The position numbers and the translations under genes were made by a program. From HGM11368 sp051883395 (lineage in GTDB: Bacteria > Bacillota > Clostridia > Christensenellales > UBA3700): a stretch of 64,000 bases of DNA. This document shows positions 16,784 to 24,919 of this stretch, in pieces (the stretch's first letter is position 1; the number at the start of each line of letters is the position of its first letter). The stretch lies in contig JBJETQ010000002.1 of assembly GCA_051883395.1 (NCBI GenBank), forward strand, positions 1-64,000, in the 5' to 3' direction. The notes under the pieces were generated by a model. That model was not told the origin of the DNA. It worked only from the letters and a program-made list of their open reading frames with translations, and ran no database searches.

Positions 16784-17974
16784 TTATATCAGTTTCATCT
16801 CTTTTGCCAGCTTTTCAAATTGTGCCATTGACCTGACAATCACGTCCTTTGCCACGCAATAAGCAATTCTCACGTAGCCTTTGCAACCAAAGCTGCTACC
16901 CGGCACCAATAACAAGTTGTATTTTTTTGCAATCTTACAAAATTCCTTGTCGTCGTCAACGGGCGACTTGACAAATAGATAAAAAGCTCCCTGCGGTTTG
17001 ACGTATTCAAAACCAAAACTGTCCAGTCCTTGCGTGAGCAGTTTTTTGTTTTCTTCGTACACTCCCACTTCACAGGTTTCTTCAAGACATTTCTCAACCA
17101 GCTTTTGTTGGAGCGACGGAGCGTTGACAAAACCTAAAATTCTCGTCGCAACGTTGCACGCAGCTATCAATTCTTCAAAATCGGCGCAACTATCCGGTAT
17201 GAGTAAATATCCTATTCTCTCCCCAGGCAACGACAACGATTTACTGTAAGAATATCCCACGACAGTATTGTCGTACAAAGCAGGCAAAAACTCCACCTGC
17301 ACTCCGTCGTAAGTAATCTCTCTGTACGGTTCGTCGCTTATCAGATATATTGTGCTACCCCATTTGTCCTGTGCCTTCTTCAAAGTATCGGCAAGCGCCG
17401 TCAAAAATGATTTGTCGTACACCACGCCCGTAGGGTTGTTGGGAGAATTGATAATTACGGCTTTCGTCTTAGCGCTTATCAACTTTTCCGCAACGCTCAT
17501 ATCAGGTACAAAGCTTGGCGCATTGGCAGGCACTTCAACAATTTTTCCGCCGAAGTTGTCTATGTAATTGCGATATTCGCCAAAGTACGGACAAAACACC
17601 ATCACTTCGTCGCCGGGATTGAGCAAACTTTTCAACGCAACGTTCAATCCACCTGCCGCACCGACAGTCATAACTACGTTTTTCTCGTCGTAGTCGGTGC
17701 CGTATCTTTTATTAAAATAATCTGCAACTGCATTGCGGGTAGAAGAAAAGCCGCTGTTGTTCATATATCCGTGTAACTCGGACGGGTCAACGTCCGACGC
17801 AATGCGTACAATCTCCTGACCTATGCAGGCAGGCGGCTTGACGCTGGGGTTTCCTAGCGAAAAATCAAAAACGTTTTCCTTGCCGTACATTGCCGACAGT
17901 CTTTTGCCTTCTTCAAACATTTCTCTGATAGCAGATCCCGACTCTATCATTTTTTTCATTTTTTCACTTATCAT
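16784..17974 (-). CDS. PLP-dependent class I/II aminotransferase
   Basis: Fold type I aminotransferase (396 residues). VFDFSLGNPSVKPP is at the N-terminus, NSPNNPTGVVY carries the conserved Asn, and the Schiff-base Lys lies in YSYSKSLSLPGERIGYL near residue 240. The carboxylate-binding Arg lies in GYVRIAYC near the end. Such proteins act on aspartate, aromatic or other amino acids; the substrate is not evident. Its ATG directly follows the TAA of the upstream gene, with a weak ribosome site, so translation is probably coupled. It sits behind two surface-protein genes, an odd pairing. Confidence 0.9.
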   Translation of the reverse strand: MISEKMKKMIESGSAIREMFEEGKRLSAMYGKENVFDFSLGNPSVKPPACIGQEIVRIASDVDPSELHGYMNNSGFSSTRNAVADYFNKRYGTDYDEKNVVMTVGAAGGLNVALKSLLNPGDEVMVFCPYFGEYRNYIDNFGGKIVEVPANAPSFVPDMSVAEKLISAKTKAVIINSPNNPTGVVYDKSFLTALADTLKKAQDKWGSTIYLISDEPYREITYDGVQVEFLPALYDNTVVGYSYSKSLSLPGERIGYLLIPDSCADFEELIAACNVATRILGFVNAPSLQQKLVEKCLEETCEVGVYEENKKLLTQGLDSFGFEYVKPQGAFYLFVKSPVDDDKEFCKIAKKYNLLLVPGSSFGCKGYVRIAYCVAKDVIVRSMAQFEKLAKEMKLI

Positions 17975-18451
17975 TTACTCTCTATAACCTTGTATAGTTA
18001 TATCAAACCCCCTGTCGCTATAAGACAACGTTATACTTTTTATCATATTTTGTTTTGCGTCCAGACTTATGACAACGCTGACGTCAAGATTTTCTTTGCC
18101 GATAGCCAGCTTAGAATCTCTCAATTTGCCTTCAAAAAGGTATCCGTCCGCCGTCTTGGTATAATCTCCTTCAAGATTTGCACTTTTCCAGCTGAACTGC
18201 ATCTGCTGATTGCTCTCGGCAATTTCCAGTTCCAAAGGATTATAAATTTCCCCCTTCACGTTGCTGTAAACCACCATATCGTCCTGCATTATTATCGTAT
18301 CTACCCAACTAAAAGAATCTTCGCCAAGATTATCAAATGCACTTTGCATGGCTCTCGAATCTTTGGTTACTTCAAAAGTCAACACAGATGCGCTCACCAT
18401 AACGGCTATTATCATGACAAAAAGCAACAACAATCTACCGTTAAATTTCAT
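17975..18451 (-). CDS. small exported protein of unknown function
   Basis: 158 residues. An N-terminal hydrophobic segment (residues ~6-26) looks like a signal anchor. The remainder is beta-rich and acidic, with no family I recognise. Patterns such as GYLFEGKLRDSKLAIG and ISLDAKQNMIKSITLSYSD suggest a small beta-sandwich. ATG at 18451 follows AAGGAG and overlaps the end of the upstream MBG-type protein by 11 nt. Probably works with that protein outside the cell, which is inference from the operon. Confidence 0.7.
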   Translation of the reverse strand: MKFNGRLLLLFVMIIAVMVSASVLTFEVTKDSRAMQSAFDNLGEDSFSWVDTIIMQDDMVVYSNVKGEIYNPLELEIAESNQQMQFSWKSANLEGDYTKTADGYLFEGKLRDSKLAIGKENLDVSVVISLDAKQNMIKSITLSYSDRGFDITIQGYRE

Positions 18452-20297
18452 TTTTCTTTCTCCTTATAACCAAAGCGGAAGCAACCCCAAGCGCAGCCGC
18501 ACCCATCATATACTGCAAGCCTATCGCTCCCGACAAGCCGCATGCTTCCTGTGCAACGTCGTTTGCCAATTGCTTATAGTCGCTGTATGCGGCTCTGAGT
18601 CTTTGCAGATATTCAACGTCCACGTTTTCTTCCATAGTACCTTCGGCAACGTAGCCAAGGCATCTTTCCACTTCCCGATATGCCGCCACGTCCTTAAATG
18701 AAAATCCCGATAAATCAATGTCCTTCATCATATCGTCAAATAGTACGGCGTCAAAACCTGTACGTACGGTTTTGCTCAAAATCTTTTCCTTATGGTTTTC
18801 ATCCCCCAGCAGTTTGACTCTCACCACGTACTCCTGCATAGGAAGCGCTGTTATCGTATTGCTATCCTGCCATTCTATTCCGTCTATGCTATATACCGTT
18901 TTTATATCGCCAAAGTCAGTCTCTATGACCAGAATTTTTATGTCATACAGCCGTATTTCAAAATCGTCTATTGCATATTCCGCCTTATCGATATTGATAT
19001 ATGCATTGCTTTGGTTTATTTCAAACGAATAATTATCCTTATCCGCCCCGTAAAATACGCAACTCAACTCATATCTTCCTGCGTTGCATGGCAAAACCGT
19101 ACTTGCGTTGTATTGCACTTCTAAGCTTACGTCATCGCCATCTACTATTCCTGTCATCACAGCCTGCGCAATATGCGTTTGACCGTCATATACGACGTTA
19201 TTGTCAACGATATAATTTACCTGGGCGGGCTTTTTGGTTATCTCGATGCTCTCTTGTCTGGCGATATAATAGTTCGGATTGTCGCATGTCATCGACAATA
19301 TATACGTTCCTACGGTCTTTATTTCACTCACAACCACGTCGTTGTATGTTATGACCAGCTCGCAGTTAGCGGTATCTGTTTGCTCCGTTTGCATATTATA
19401 CTTCCAGCCGCTCACTTCGCCCACAACGTTTTTTACCTGTCCGTCGTACTGCAAATTCGAAGGAATAACATAATTGACGTTGAGTTCGCAAGGAATAATA
19501 GAAAATCTACCTTCACTATCATCAAAAATATAGTCATAGTTTGGATTGCTAACAGACAATCCTATCTTATAGCTACCCACGTTTACAGGAGAGCCTTCCA
19601 ATTCCACGTATGCGCCGTCGACGTACTGATAATAAACAAAACCATACAAATCTTCGGCAGAATCAGGCGCACTCGACACGTCGGCACTTACCGTAGGCCA
19701 AAAACTTTTTCCGTTGTACGTTTTGATTCTATTTGACTGGGACATCTGAACGTTTATAACAAATTTCGTTATAGTCAATTGCACAGACGCTTTGCTCGGA
19801 TCAATATAATAGTTTTCATTATCGATAGCTACATTAATCGTATATTCACCCGCTTTGCATGGCGGAGTTCCGTCGACTGTTGTTTTTTCATTTATAAAGC
19901 TACCGTCTACGTAGCTGATTTTATACCCCATATCATTACCTTCACTATCTTTAAAAGTAATGACATAGTCTATATCCACGTTGCTGTTAGGGTCATTCCA
20001 CTTAATCTCAAACTTATACCATTGGTCGCTGACAACACCCTTATAACCAATGGAGTTATCGTCGTTCAACACGTGTTCGGTCTTGCCGGTAATTATATTA
20101 TCCTCAGCCGCTATAAAAACAGGTTCAAGCTCTATGACAGGCTCCGCCGTCTGCACGACAATTGAGTCAGATACGTCAACCGGCAAATTATCCGTCTGAC
20201 TTAGGTTATTGCAGCCAAAACAAAGAACAGTTGCACTTATCAGTACAACAGCCAGCAAAATCAACAATAAACTTATGCTTTTTCTTTTGGTACTCAT
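18441..20297 (-). CDS. surface protein with MBG-like Ig repeats and C-terminal membrane anchor
   Basis: 618 residues: signal peptide (residues ~8-27, ending FGC, a weak lipobox), then about four beta-sandwich repeats of ~80 residues. These carry recurring VNVGSYKIGLSVSNPNYDY and AGEYTINVAIDNENYYID-type edges, typical of bacterial MBG/YDG Ig-like modules. A helical ~70-residue segment follows, then a C-terminal helix MMGAAALGVASALV with basic tail RRKKNEI. No enzyme domain, so a structural or adhesive role is likely. No ribosome binding site precedes the ATG, and the promoter lies so close that the mRNA should be leaderless. Confidence 0.75.
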   Translation of the reverse strand: MSTKRKSISLLLILLAVVLISATVLCFGCNNLSQTDNLPVDVSDSIVVQTAEPVIELEPVFIAAEDNIITGKTEHVLNDDNSIGYKGVVSDQWYKFEIKWNDPNSNVDIDYVITFKDSEGNDMGYKISYVDGSFINEKTTVDGTPPCKAGEYTINVAIDNENYYIDPSKASVQLTITKFVINVQMSQSNRIKTYNGKSFWPTVSADVSSAPDSAEDLYGFVYYQYVDGAYVELEGSPVNVGSYKIGLSVSNPNYDYIFDDSEGRFSIIPCELNVNYVIPSNLQYDGQVKNVVGEVSGWKYNMQTEQTDTANCELVITYNDVVVSEIKTVGTYILSMTCDNPNYYIARQESIEITKKPAQVNYIVDNNVVYDGQTHIAQAVMTGIVDGDDVSLEVQYNASTVLPCNAGRYELSCVFYGADKDNYSFEINQSNAYINIDKAEYAIDDFEIRLYDIKILVIETDFGDIKTVYSIDGIEWQDSNTITALPMQEYVVRVKLLGDENHKEKILSKTVRTGFDAVLFDDMMKDIDLSGFSFKDVAAYREVERCLGYVAEGTMEENVDVEYLQRLRAAYSDYKQLANDVAQEACGLSGAIGLQYMMGAAALGVASALVIRRKKNEI

Positions 20298-20304
20298 ATT
20301 TTAT

Positions 20305-20333
20305 ATTATATATATTAATATTTTTTCTGTCAA
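20305..20333 (-). promoter_or_regulatory. consensus promoter giving a leaderless mRNA
   Basis: Minus strand TTGACA (20328-20333), 17-nt spacer, TATAAT (20305-20310). Only 7 nt separate the -10 from the ATG at 20297, so transcription should start at or next to the start codon. Confidence 0.8.
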
Positions 20334-20347
20334 GGCAGGTTAAAAGC

Positions 20348-21304
20348 TTAATACACACAATTAATGGTATTTCCTGCCAAAAAGCTCTTAATATTATTAC
20401 AAGCTTCTTTCAGCAATCTTTCCCTTGCGCTCACGCTCGCCCATGCTATATGCGGAGTAATGATAGCTTTGGGATGAGAAATAAGGCTGTTATTGGCAGT
20501 CGGCGGTTCGCATGCCGATACGTCTGCCGCATAACCTGCCAGTTTACCGCTGTCCAACGCCTGCACAACCGCATCTTCATCTACCAGACCGCCCCTTGCG
20601 GTATTTATTATCATAGCTCCGTCTTTCATACGCTCTATCGAACTTTTGTTTATTATCTTAGCGCTGTCGGCATTGAGCGGACAATGCAGACTGATCACGT
20701 CGCAATTTTTCATTATATCGTCTATTTTGGCAAACTCGGCGTTCTCGTCCATGACTTTTTTTCGATTGTACCCATACACTTTCATACCCAAAGCCTTTGC
20801 CGCCTTGGCTACGCAACGGCCAATCGAGCCATAACCTATCAGTCCTATACTCTTGCCATCCAGTTCTACAATCTCCTGCACTCTATAACAAAAGTCGGGG
20901 CATCTGGCCCAATCACCATTCTTTACAGAATCGCTGTGTTTGCCAACACCCATACACAATTCCAATAGCAGAGCAATAGTCAACTGTGCTACCGAAACCG
21001 AAGAATAGGCAGGCACGTTACAGACGGGAATATTGCGGCTCTTTGCATAAGATATATCCACTACGTCGTAGCCGGTAGAAAGCAGCCCTATATATTTGAG
21101 CCTGTCAAACTTTGACAACAAACTCTCGTCAAGTCTTACCTTGTTGTCCAATATTATATCGGCGTCCTTAGCTCTTATTACAGCTTCTTCTCTGCTGCTG
21201 CGTGGGTACACGGTCAAATCTCCCAGTTCTTGCAGCTCGCCCCAGCTTATATCGCCAGGATTTACTGCGTTTCCGTCAAGCACAACGATTTTCAATTTAT
21301 TCAT
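20348..21304 (-). CDS. D-2-hydroxyacid dehydrogenase (NAD-dependent)
   Basis: Reduces a 2-keto acid to the D-2-hydroxy acid; glycerate/hydroxypyruvate dehydrogenase-like. The substrate domain is residues 1-~100. The Rossmann motif IGLIGYGSIGR lies near 150, NTARGGLVDE carries the catalytic Arg, a Glu lies in the ACEPP stretch, and the catalytic His is in TPHIAWAS. Length 318 is typical. ATG at 21304 follows GGAGAG. The substrate (hydroxypyruvate, glyoxylate or another) cannot be assigned. A full TCGATACGTATCGA element lies 17 nt upstream. Confidence 0.9.
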   Translation of the reverse strand: MNKLKIVVLDGNAVNPGDISWGELQELGDLTVYPRSSREEAVIRAKDADIILDNKVRLDESLLSKFDRLKYIGLLSTGYDVVDISYAKSRNIPVCNVPAYSSVSVAQLTIALLLELCMGVGKHSDSVKNGDWARCPDFCYRVQEIVELDGKSIGLIGYGSIGRCVAKAAKALGMKVYGYNRKKVMDENAEFAKIDDIMKNCDVISLHCPLNADSAKIINKSSIERMKDGAMIINTARGGLVDEDAVVQALDSGKLAGYAADVSACEPPTANNSLISHPKAIITPHIAWASVSARERLLKEACNNIKSFLAGNTINCVY

Positions 21305-21319
21305 ACTCTCTCCGTTTTT

Positions 21320-21335
21320 GTCGATACGTATCGAC
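21320..21335 (-). repeat. full copy of the GTCGATACGTATCGAC palindromic element
   Basis: Perfect 16-bp palindrome, with A-tract on the 5' side on the minus (coding) strand. It lies between the methyltransferase stop and the dehydrogenase start. Related copies are at 4513, 16714, 23735, 30344, 36926 and 56812. Confidence 0.85.
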
Positions 21336-21338
21336 TTT

Positions 21339-22715
21339 TTACACTCTTAGATTCTTTCTCAATCCCTTAGGATAATGATTTTTTGCTTGCTGTCCGTCGC
21401 CCTTGCACCAGCCGCATGCAAAGCCGTCAACGCACACCAGTCCCCAACCCTTAAAGCCGCAATCAAGCGTATTGCCGTCAAAATACTGAAATATCTTATC
21501 GCCGTGCAAATCGCAGTTTATTATTCTTTTTGCCCATTGGGGTTGCAGATATATTGCCAAAGAATGCGACGGTTCGAATCTGTCCTTTTTAATCTCGCCA
21601 AGCTGCAGTCCGCATCTGAGTACCTTTACTCCTTTCAGCGTCGGCAATTGCTGTGGAACGGCATACAGATTATCCCCAAAAGCCGCCGTAGGAGACAGCT
21701 TTACGTTAAGGTTATCTTTTTGCCAATCGTCAAATACTTTTCTTTGCTTTGGCAAAACACACGGCAGAGAAAACGTTGCCTTCCTTTTTTCTTCGCCCTG
21801 CTTTTGCATCACGCAAAAAAAGTGTCCTTCTCCTTTAACTTTGTGCGGAAATATCCGCTGTGCCAGCACAATATCCTTTATCTTATCCTGAGTATTTTCA
21901 ATCTTACAATCTTCAAACCTTACCATTGGCTCGACAATGCGCATATCGCAATGCCTGTTCAAAAATTGTTCAATGGTTTTCTCGTTTTCTTCTATCTCAA
22001 AAGTGCATGTGGAATAAACCATTTTTCCGCCGCATCCGAGCATCTTGTATGCACTATCCAGTATTGCGCCTTGCCTTTGGGCGCAGGCGGCAACGCTTTC
22101 TTCGCTCCACTCGTCTATCGCTTGCGGATTTTTTCTGAACATTCCTTCTCCCGAACATGGGGCGTCCACCACTATTTTGTCAAAATACTCCTTCCACTTG
22201 TCTTCCAGTTCGTAGGGAGAATTGTTGGTTACCACGGCATTGGGTATTCCCATTCTTTCGATATTTTGCGAAAGTATTTTTGCTCTTGACGGCACTATTT
22301 CGTTGGCAATCAACAGTCCGCTTCCTGCCAGTTTGCAGGCTATTTGCGTTGCTTTGCCGCCGGGAGCGGAACAAAGGTCCAGCACAACGTCTCCCGGTTC
22401 TACACCGAGCGCTTCCACCACGCTCATTGCGCTTGCTTCCTGAATATAATAAAGTCCTGCTTCGTGATAGGGGTGTTTGCCGGGTTTTTGTTCGTCGTCA
22501 TAATAAAATCCGCTGTCGCACCAACCCACTTCATCGAGTTGACCTTTCCACAGCAGCTTCAACTCATTGGCAGACAATTTGAGAGTATTGACTCTCAACG
22601 AACAGTAATGAGCTTTGCAATAGCTCGCTTCAAAATCATAATATTCCTGAGCCAGCAAAGCCTTCATTCTCTCGACAAAAGCCGCAGGCAGCTTGGATAT
22701 AATCACGCTTTCCAT
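21339..22715 (-). CDS. RsmF-like 16S rRNA (cytosine-C5) methyltransferase
   Basis: SAM-dependent RNA methyltransferase of the RsmB/RsmF (NOL1/NOP2/Sun) family. The SAM site is VLDLCSAPGGKATQIA near residue 115, motif IV DAPCSGEGMFR carries the release Cys, and motif VI YSTCTF carries the catalytic Cys. The C-terminal part (~300-458) fits the PUA-like tail of RsmF/YebU types. Methylates a cytosine of 16S rRNA by homology. There is no ribosome binding site; an extended -10 promoter (TGATATAAT) ends 6 nt before the ATG, so a leaderless mRNA is predicted. Confidence 0.9.
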   Translation of the reverse strand: MESVIISKLPAAFVERMKALLAQEYYDFEASYCKAHYCSLRVNTLKLSANELKLLWKGQLDEVGWCDSGFYYDDEQKPGKHPYHEAGLYYIQEASAMSVVEALGVEPGDVVLDLCSAPGGKATQIACKLAGSGLLIANEIVPSRAKILSQNIERMGIPNAVVTNNSPYELEDKWKEYFDKIVVDAPCSGEGMFRKNPQAIDEWSEESVAACAQRQGAILDSAYKMLGCGGKMVYSTCTFEIEENEKTIEQFLNRHCDMRIVEPMVRFEDCKIENTQDKIKDIVLAQRIFPHKVKGEGHFFCVMQKQGEEKRKATFSLPCVLPKQRKVFDDWQKDNLNVKLSPTAAFGDNLYAVPQQLPTLKGVKVLRCGLQLGEIKKDRFEPSHSLAIYLQPQWAKRIINCDLHGDKIFQYFDGNTLDCGFKGWGLVCVDGFACGWCKGDGQQAKNHYPKGLRKNLRV

Positions 22716-22721
22716 AACGCT

Positions 22722-22730
22722 ATTATATCA
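22722..22730 (-). promoter_or_regulatory. extended -10 promoter giving a leaderless mRNA
   Basis: TGATATAAT on the minus strand with a poor -35. The seventh base after the -10 is the A of the ATG at 22715. Confidence 0.65.
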
Positions 22731-22787
22731 TACCGTCGGCTTAATTAAAATAATAAAAGTGGTTTTTTACAAAAAACATTCGCCAGC

Positions 22788-22820
22788 AGGCAAAGGTCCC
22801 TTGTTCAAGAGACCTTGCCT
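22788..22820 (-). terminator. long hairpin downstream of gerQ
   Basis: Near-perfect inverted repeat AGGCAAGGTC / GACCTTTGCCT enclosing a CTTG/CAAG extension. A T-run follows ~11 nt later on the minus strand, so it is a probable but not ideal terminator of cwlJ-gerQ. Confidence 0.6.
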
Positions 22821-22844
22821 TGCACTTAGCAGCTTGATACAGAG

Positions 22845-23210
22845 TTATCTGAATCTTGGCATTTTCATTCTTGCGCCGTTCATAGGGTTTGTTTGTCTTA
22901 CGTTACCGGAAGAAACGGTATTGGTTTCTCCCACGCTTTCTCCCCTGCTTTGGTCCACGAACGTAACGAATTTTACGTTGAAAATATCGCAGACTATGTA
23001 TGCGTCTATGCTGGCTTGATACAGCACCAGCGTTTTGGAACCAACGGAATAAAGAATTCCGCTTTTAGTTGTCAGGTTGTTGGTCCCTACCAAAAATTCC
23101 ACGATTACGTAACTTCCCGTATTCATCGACAGTATTTCCTGAAAAGAGCCCCTATAAATTTCGTTGCTCAAATCGCTGTCCGGCACTTGCACTTGATTGT
23201 TGTTTGGCAT
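22845..23210 (-). CDS. gerQ: spore coat/germination protein GerQ-like
   Basis: 121 residues. The central part (YRGSFQEILSMNTGSYVIVE ... KSGILYSVGSKTLVLYQ ... VKFVTF) follows the pattern of the GerQ core, which has an ILRLNKGK-type start, a TGxIEAAGxDHIII-type middle and a DYVTF end. Known GerQ proteins are needed for CwlJ function in Bacillus spores and are cross-linked in the coat. The gene directly follows the CwlJ-type hydrolase (16-nt gap), the same order as in Bacillus. It is shorter than Bacillus GerQ (~180) because the Gln-rich N-terminus is mostly absent. Similarity is moderate; synteny raises confidence. Confidence 0.75.
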   Translation of the reverse strand: MPNNNQVQVPDSDLSNEIYRGSFQEILSMNTGSYVIVEFLVGTNNLTTKSGILYSVGSKTLVLYQASIDAYIVCDIFNVKFVTFVDQSRGESVGETNTVSSGNVRQTNPMNGARMKMPRFR

Positions 23211-23225
23211 AATATAATCTCCTTT

Positions 23226-23654
23226 TTAAGTTAAATAATAAGATTCGGTAGGAAGATAGAAACAATGGTCGCCTATTCTTATTCCGAAGACGCCGTTCTG
23301 ATTGGGAAAATTATCCTTACAATACGGCGCATAGGGATTAAAATACCACAATGCTTCTGACACGATAGGCAATCTGCCGCCGTTGAGCGCCCACTCGGCA
23401 ATATCGTAATGTATCTGTTCGGGAGTCATATTGTATATGTTTTGCGGATTATACTTTCCCCCGATAGTTTCTCTTGCGCAGTCAAACTGTACGGGCGCAA
23501 AAATAACGTCTTCCAAGGTATTTTGTCTGCCGTATTCTCCCCTGGTTTCTTCCAGCCTGTTGGCTATCACAGTTGCAACCGCTCTCATTCCGTCTTCACC
23601 TTCACCGCCGGCTTCGCATTGCAATATTCTTGCCAGTAGTTCTACGTCGCTCAT
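23226..23654 (-). CDS. cwlJ: CwlJ/SleB-type spore cortex-lytic cell wall hydrolase
   Basis: 142-residue single-domain Hydrolase_2 (SleB/CwlJ) protein: VELLARILQCEAGGEGEDGMRAVATVIANR holds the catalytic Glu region, then PVQFDC and the aromatic ALWYFNPYAP. With no signal peptide or binding domain it fits CwlJ rather than SleB. CwlJ degrades spore cortex peptidoglycan during germination. I set the start at ATG 23654, since the in-frame GTG at 23672 precedes the ribosome site GGGAGGTGA. Paired with gerQ, it indicates a spore former. Confidence 0.88.
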   Translation of the reverse strand: MSDVELLARILQCEAGGEGEDGMRAVATVIANRLEETRGEYGRQNTLEDVIFAPVQFDCARETIGGKYNPQNIYNMTPEQIHYDIAEWALNGGRLPIVSEALWYFNPYAPYCKDNFPNQNGVFGIRIGDHCFYLPTESYYLT

Positions 23655-23704
23655 ATTTTCACCTCCCTTCACTCTATGCAGTCAAAAGAGCGGAAGTTAC
23701 AAAA

Positions 23705-23733
23705 AAATCGCCATACTCTTTGTATGACGATTT
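23705..23733 (-). terminator. terminator of the sulfatase/maturase operon
   Basis: 12-bp stem AAATCGTCATAC / GTATGGCGATTT (one G-T pair) with a 5-nt loop and a T7 tail on the minus strand, 30 nt after the stop at 23763. Confidence 0.85.
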
Positions 23734-23734
23734 G

Positions 23735-23748
23735 TTGATACGTATCGA
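23735..23748 (-). repeat. copy of the TACGTATCGA element
   Basis: Minus strand AAAAAAATCGATACGTATCAA, one mismatch from the palindrome, between the maturase gene and its terminator and ~80 nt upstream of cwlJ. Confidence 0.7.
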
Positions 23749-23762
23749 TTTTTTTGATTGAT

Positions 23763-24851
23763 TTACTTTTTTTCTCCCGCAAAAACTCTGAAAAGCGGCA
23801 GACAAGCGTCAAAAAACTTCTGATAAGCCTGACAGTAATCTCTGTCTTCCCTGTTGCGCTTGCAACCGCCGCCCCTGCAAACAGGGTATAGGCGACATTT
23901 TTTGCACTTGTCGGGAAGCTTCAAAGATTCCTTAATAAATTCCGTCGCCTTTTTGCTATGCGCCAGAGCGTTGAAATCGCTGTCGTTGATATTGCCAAGC
24001 AGCCATTCGTCCAGGCAATAAAAGTCGCAAGGATAAACGTTGCCGTTGCCTTCCACGACAAATTGATGCGAACAATGTCCGCACACTCCGCATTGTTCCA
24101 CAGGATTGCCAAGATACAGATGCACCATATTATCCAGCAATCTTACGCTGGTATAATCGTGTCTGACGTAATCTTTGACGTAAAGATTGAATAGCCTTAT
24201 CAAAAAGTCGCCGTACTGTTCCACAGTCATATACAGCTCGCTCTCGCTCTTGTCGCCAAACGGTCTTAGACAAGGTATAAACTGCAAATATTTAAAGCCC
24301 TGCCCCGTCAGGTATCTGTACACTTCTTCAACGTGGTCGGCCGTCCAACCCGTCGTAACAATCAGAATATTAAAATCGACGGCATACTTTTCAAGAATAT
24401 CGATTGCTTGTCTTACCTTAGGAAAGGTGTAGTCGAGATTTATGTCCAGTCTGAATCTGTTGGCATTTTGGTCGCCGTCAAGACTTACCCCCAGCAAAAA
24501 ACCGTTATCGGCAAAAAACTTTGCCCATTCTTCGTCAATCAAAGTTGCATTGGTCTGCAAACTGTAATAAATTTTGCTGCCGTTGGTATTGAGTTGTCTT
24601 ACTTTTTCGACAAAATACCGAAACCACTCCTTGCCTGCAAACAGCGGTTCTCCACCCTGAAAGGCAAAATATATACTCTCACCGCCGGCAAATTCAAGCG
24701 CTTTCGCTATTACGTTGTCGGTCGTATCGTTGCTCATTTTGCCATAGCTAAAACTTTCTCTCGAACCTGCAAGAGAATGATAAAAGCAGTATTTACATCT
24801 GAGATTGCACATGCTTGACGCAGGCTTCAACATTATCGATAACTGTGGCAT
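23763..24851 (-). CDS. anaerobic sulfatase-maturating enzyme (radical SAM, SPASM)
   Basis: Oxidises the active-site Cys (or Ser) of a sulfatase to formylglycine without oxygen. The radical SAM Fe-S Cys residues 15, 19 and 22 lie in CNLRCKYCFY, FQGGEPLF follows, and the C-terminal Cys-rich SPASM region (CGVCGHCSHQF ... CKKCRLYPVCRGGGCKR) binds two more clusters. Length 362 is typical. It follows the sulfatase gene in one operon, so its substrate is very likely Cys265 of that protein. ATG at 24851 follows GGAG. Confidence 0.93.
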   Translation of the reverse strand: MPQLSIMLKPASSMCNLRCKYCFYHSLAGSRESFSYGKMSNDTTDNVIAKALEFAGGESIYFAFQGGEPLFAGKEWFRYFVEKVRQLNTNGSKIYYSLQTNATLIDEEWAKFFADNGFLLGVSLDGDQNANRFRLDINLDYTFPKVRQAIDILEKYAVDFNILIVTTGWTADHVEEVYRYLTGQGFKYLQFIPCLRPFGDKSESELYMTVEQYGDFLIRLFNLYVKDYVRHDYTSVRLLDNMVHLYLGNPVEQCGVCGHCSHQFVVEGNGNVYPCDFYCLDEWLLGNINDSDFNALAHSKKATEFIKESLKLPDKCKKCRLYPVCRGGGCKRNREDRDYCQAYQKFFDACLPLFRVFAGEKK

Positions 24852-24872
24852 ATTAGTCTCCGTTATGACAAA

Positions 24873-24902
24873 GGCGCATTGTCGGCTTGCGACAAATGCG
24901 CC
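24873..24902 (-). other. intercistronic hairpin between sulfatase and maturase
   Basis: Strong stem GGCGCATTTGTCG / CGACAATGCGCC with one bulge and a short TTTG tail. Probably reduces read-through, so that less maturase than sulfatase is made. Confidence 0.6.
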
Positions 24903-24919
24903 CCTGTTGTCAGTCGGTA

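Noticed and set aside
21320..21335. The TCGATACGTATCGA palindrome as an intrinsic terminator
   Set aside because: In the sense direction it is followed by A-rich, not T-rich, sequence, and at 16714, 23735 and 56812 a separate proper terminator lies beside it.
23705..23748. A possible sporulation sigma-E promoter for cwlJ (ATA, 16 nt, CATACAAA)
   Set aside because: It coincides with the terminator hairpin of the upstream operon and the repeated palindrome, and the -10 lacks the final T. Needs start mapping.
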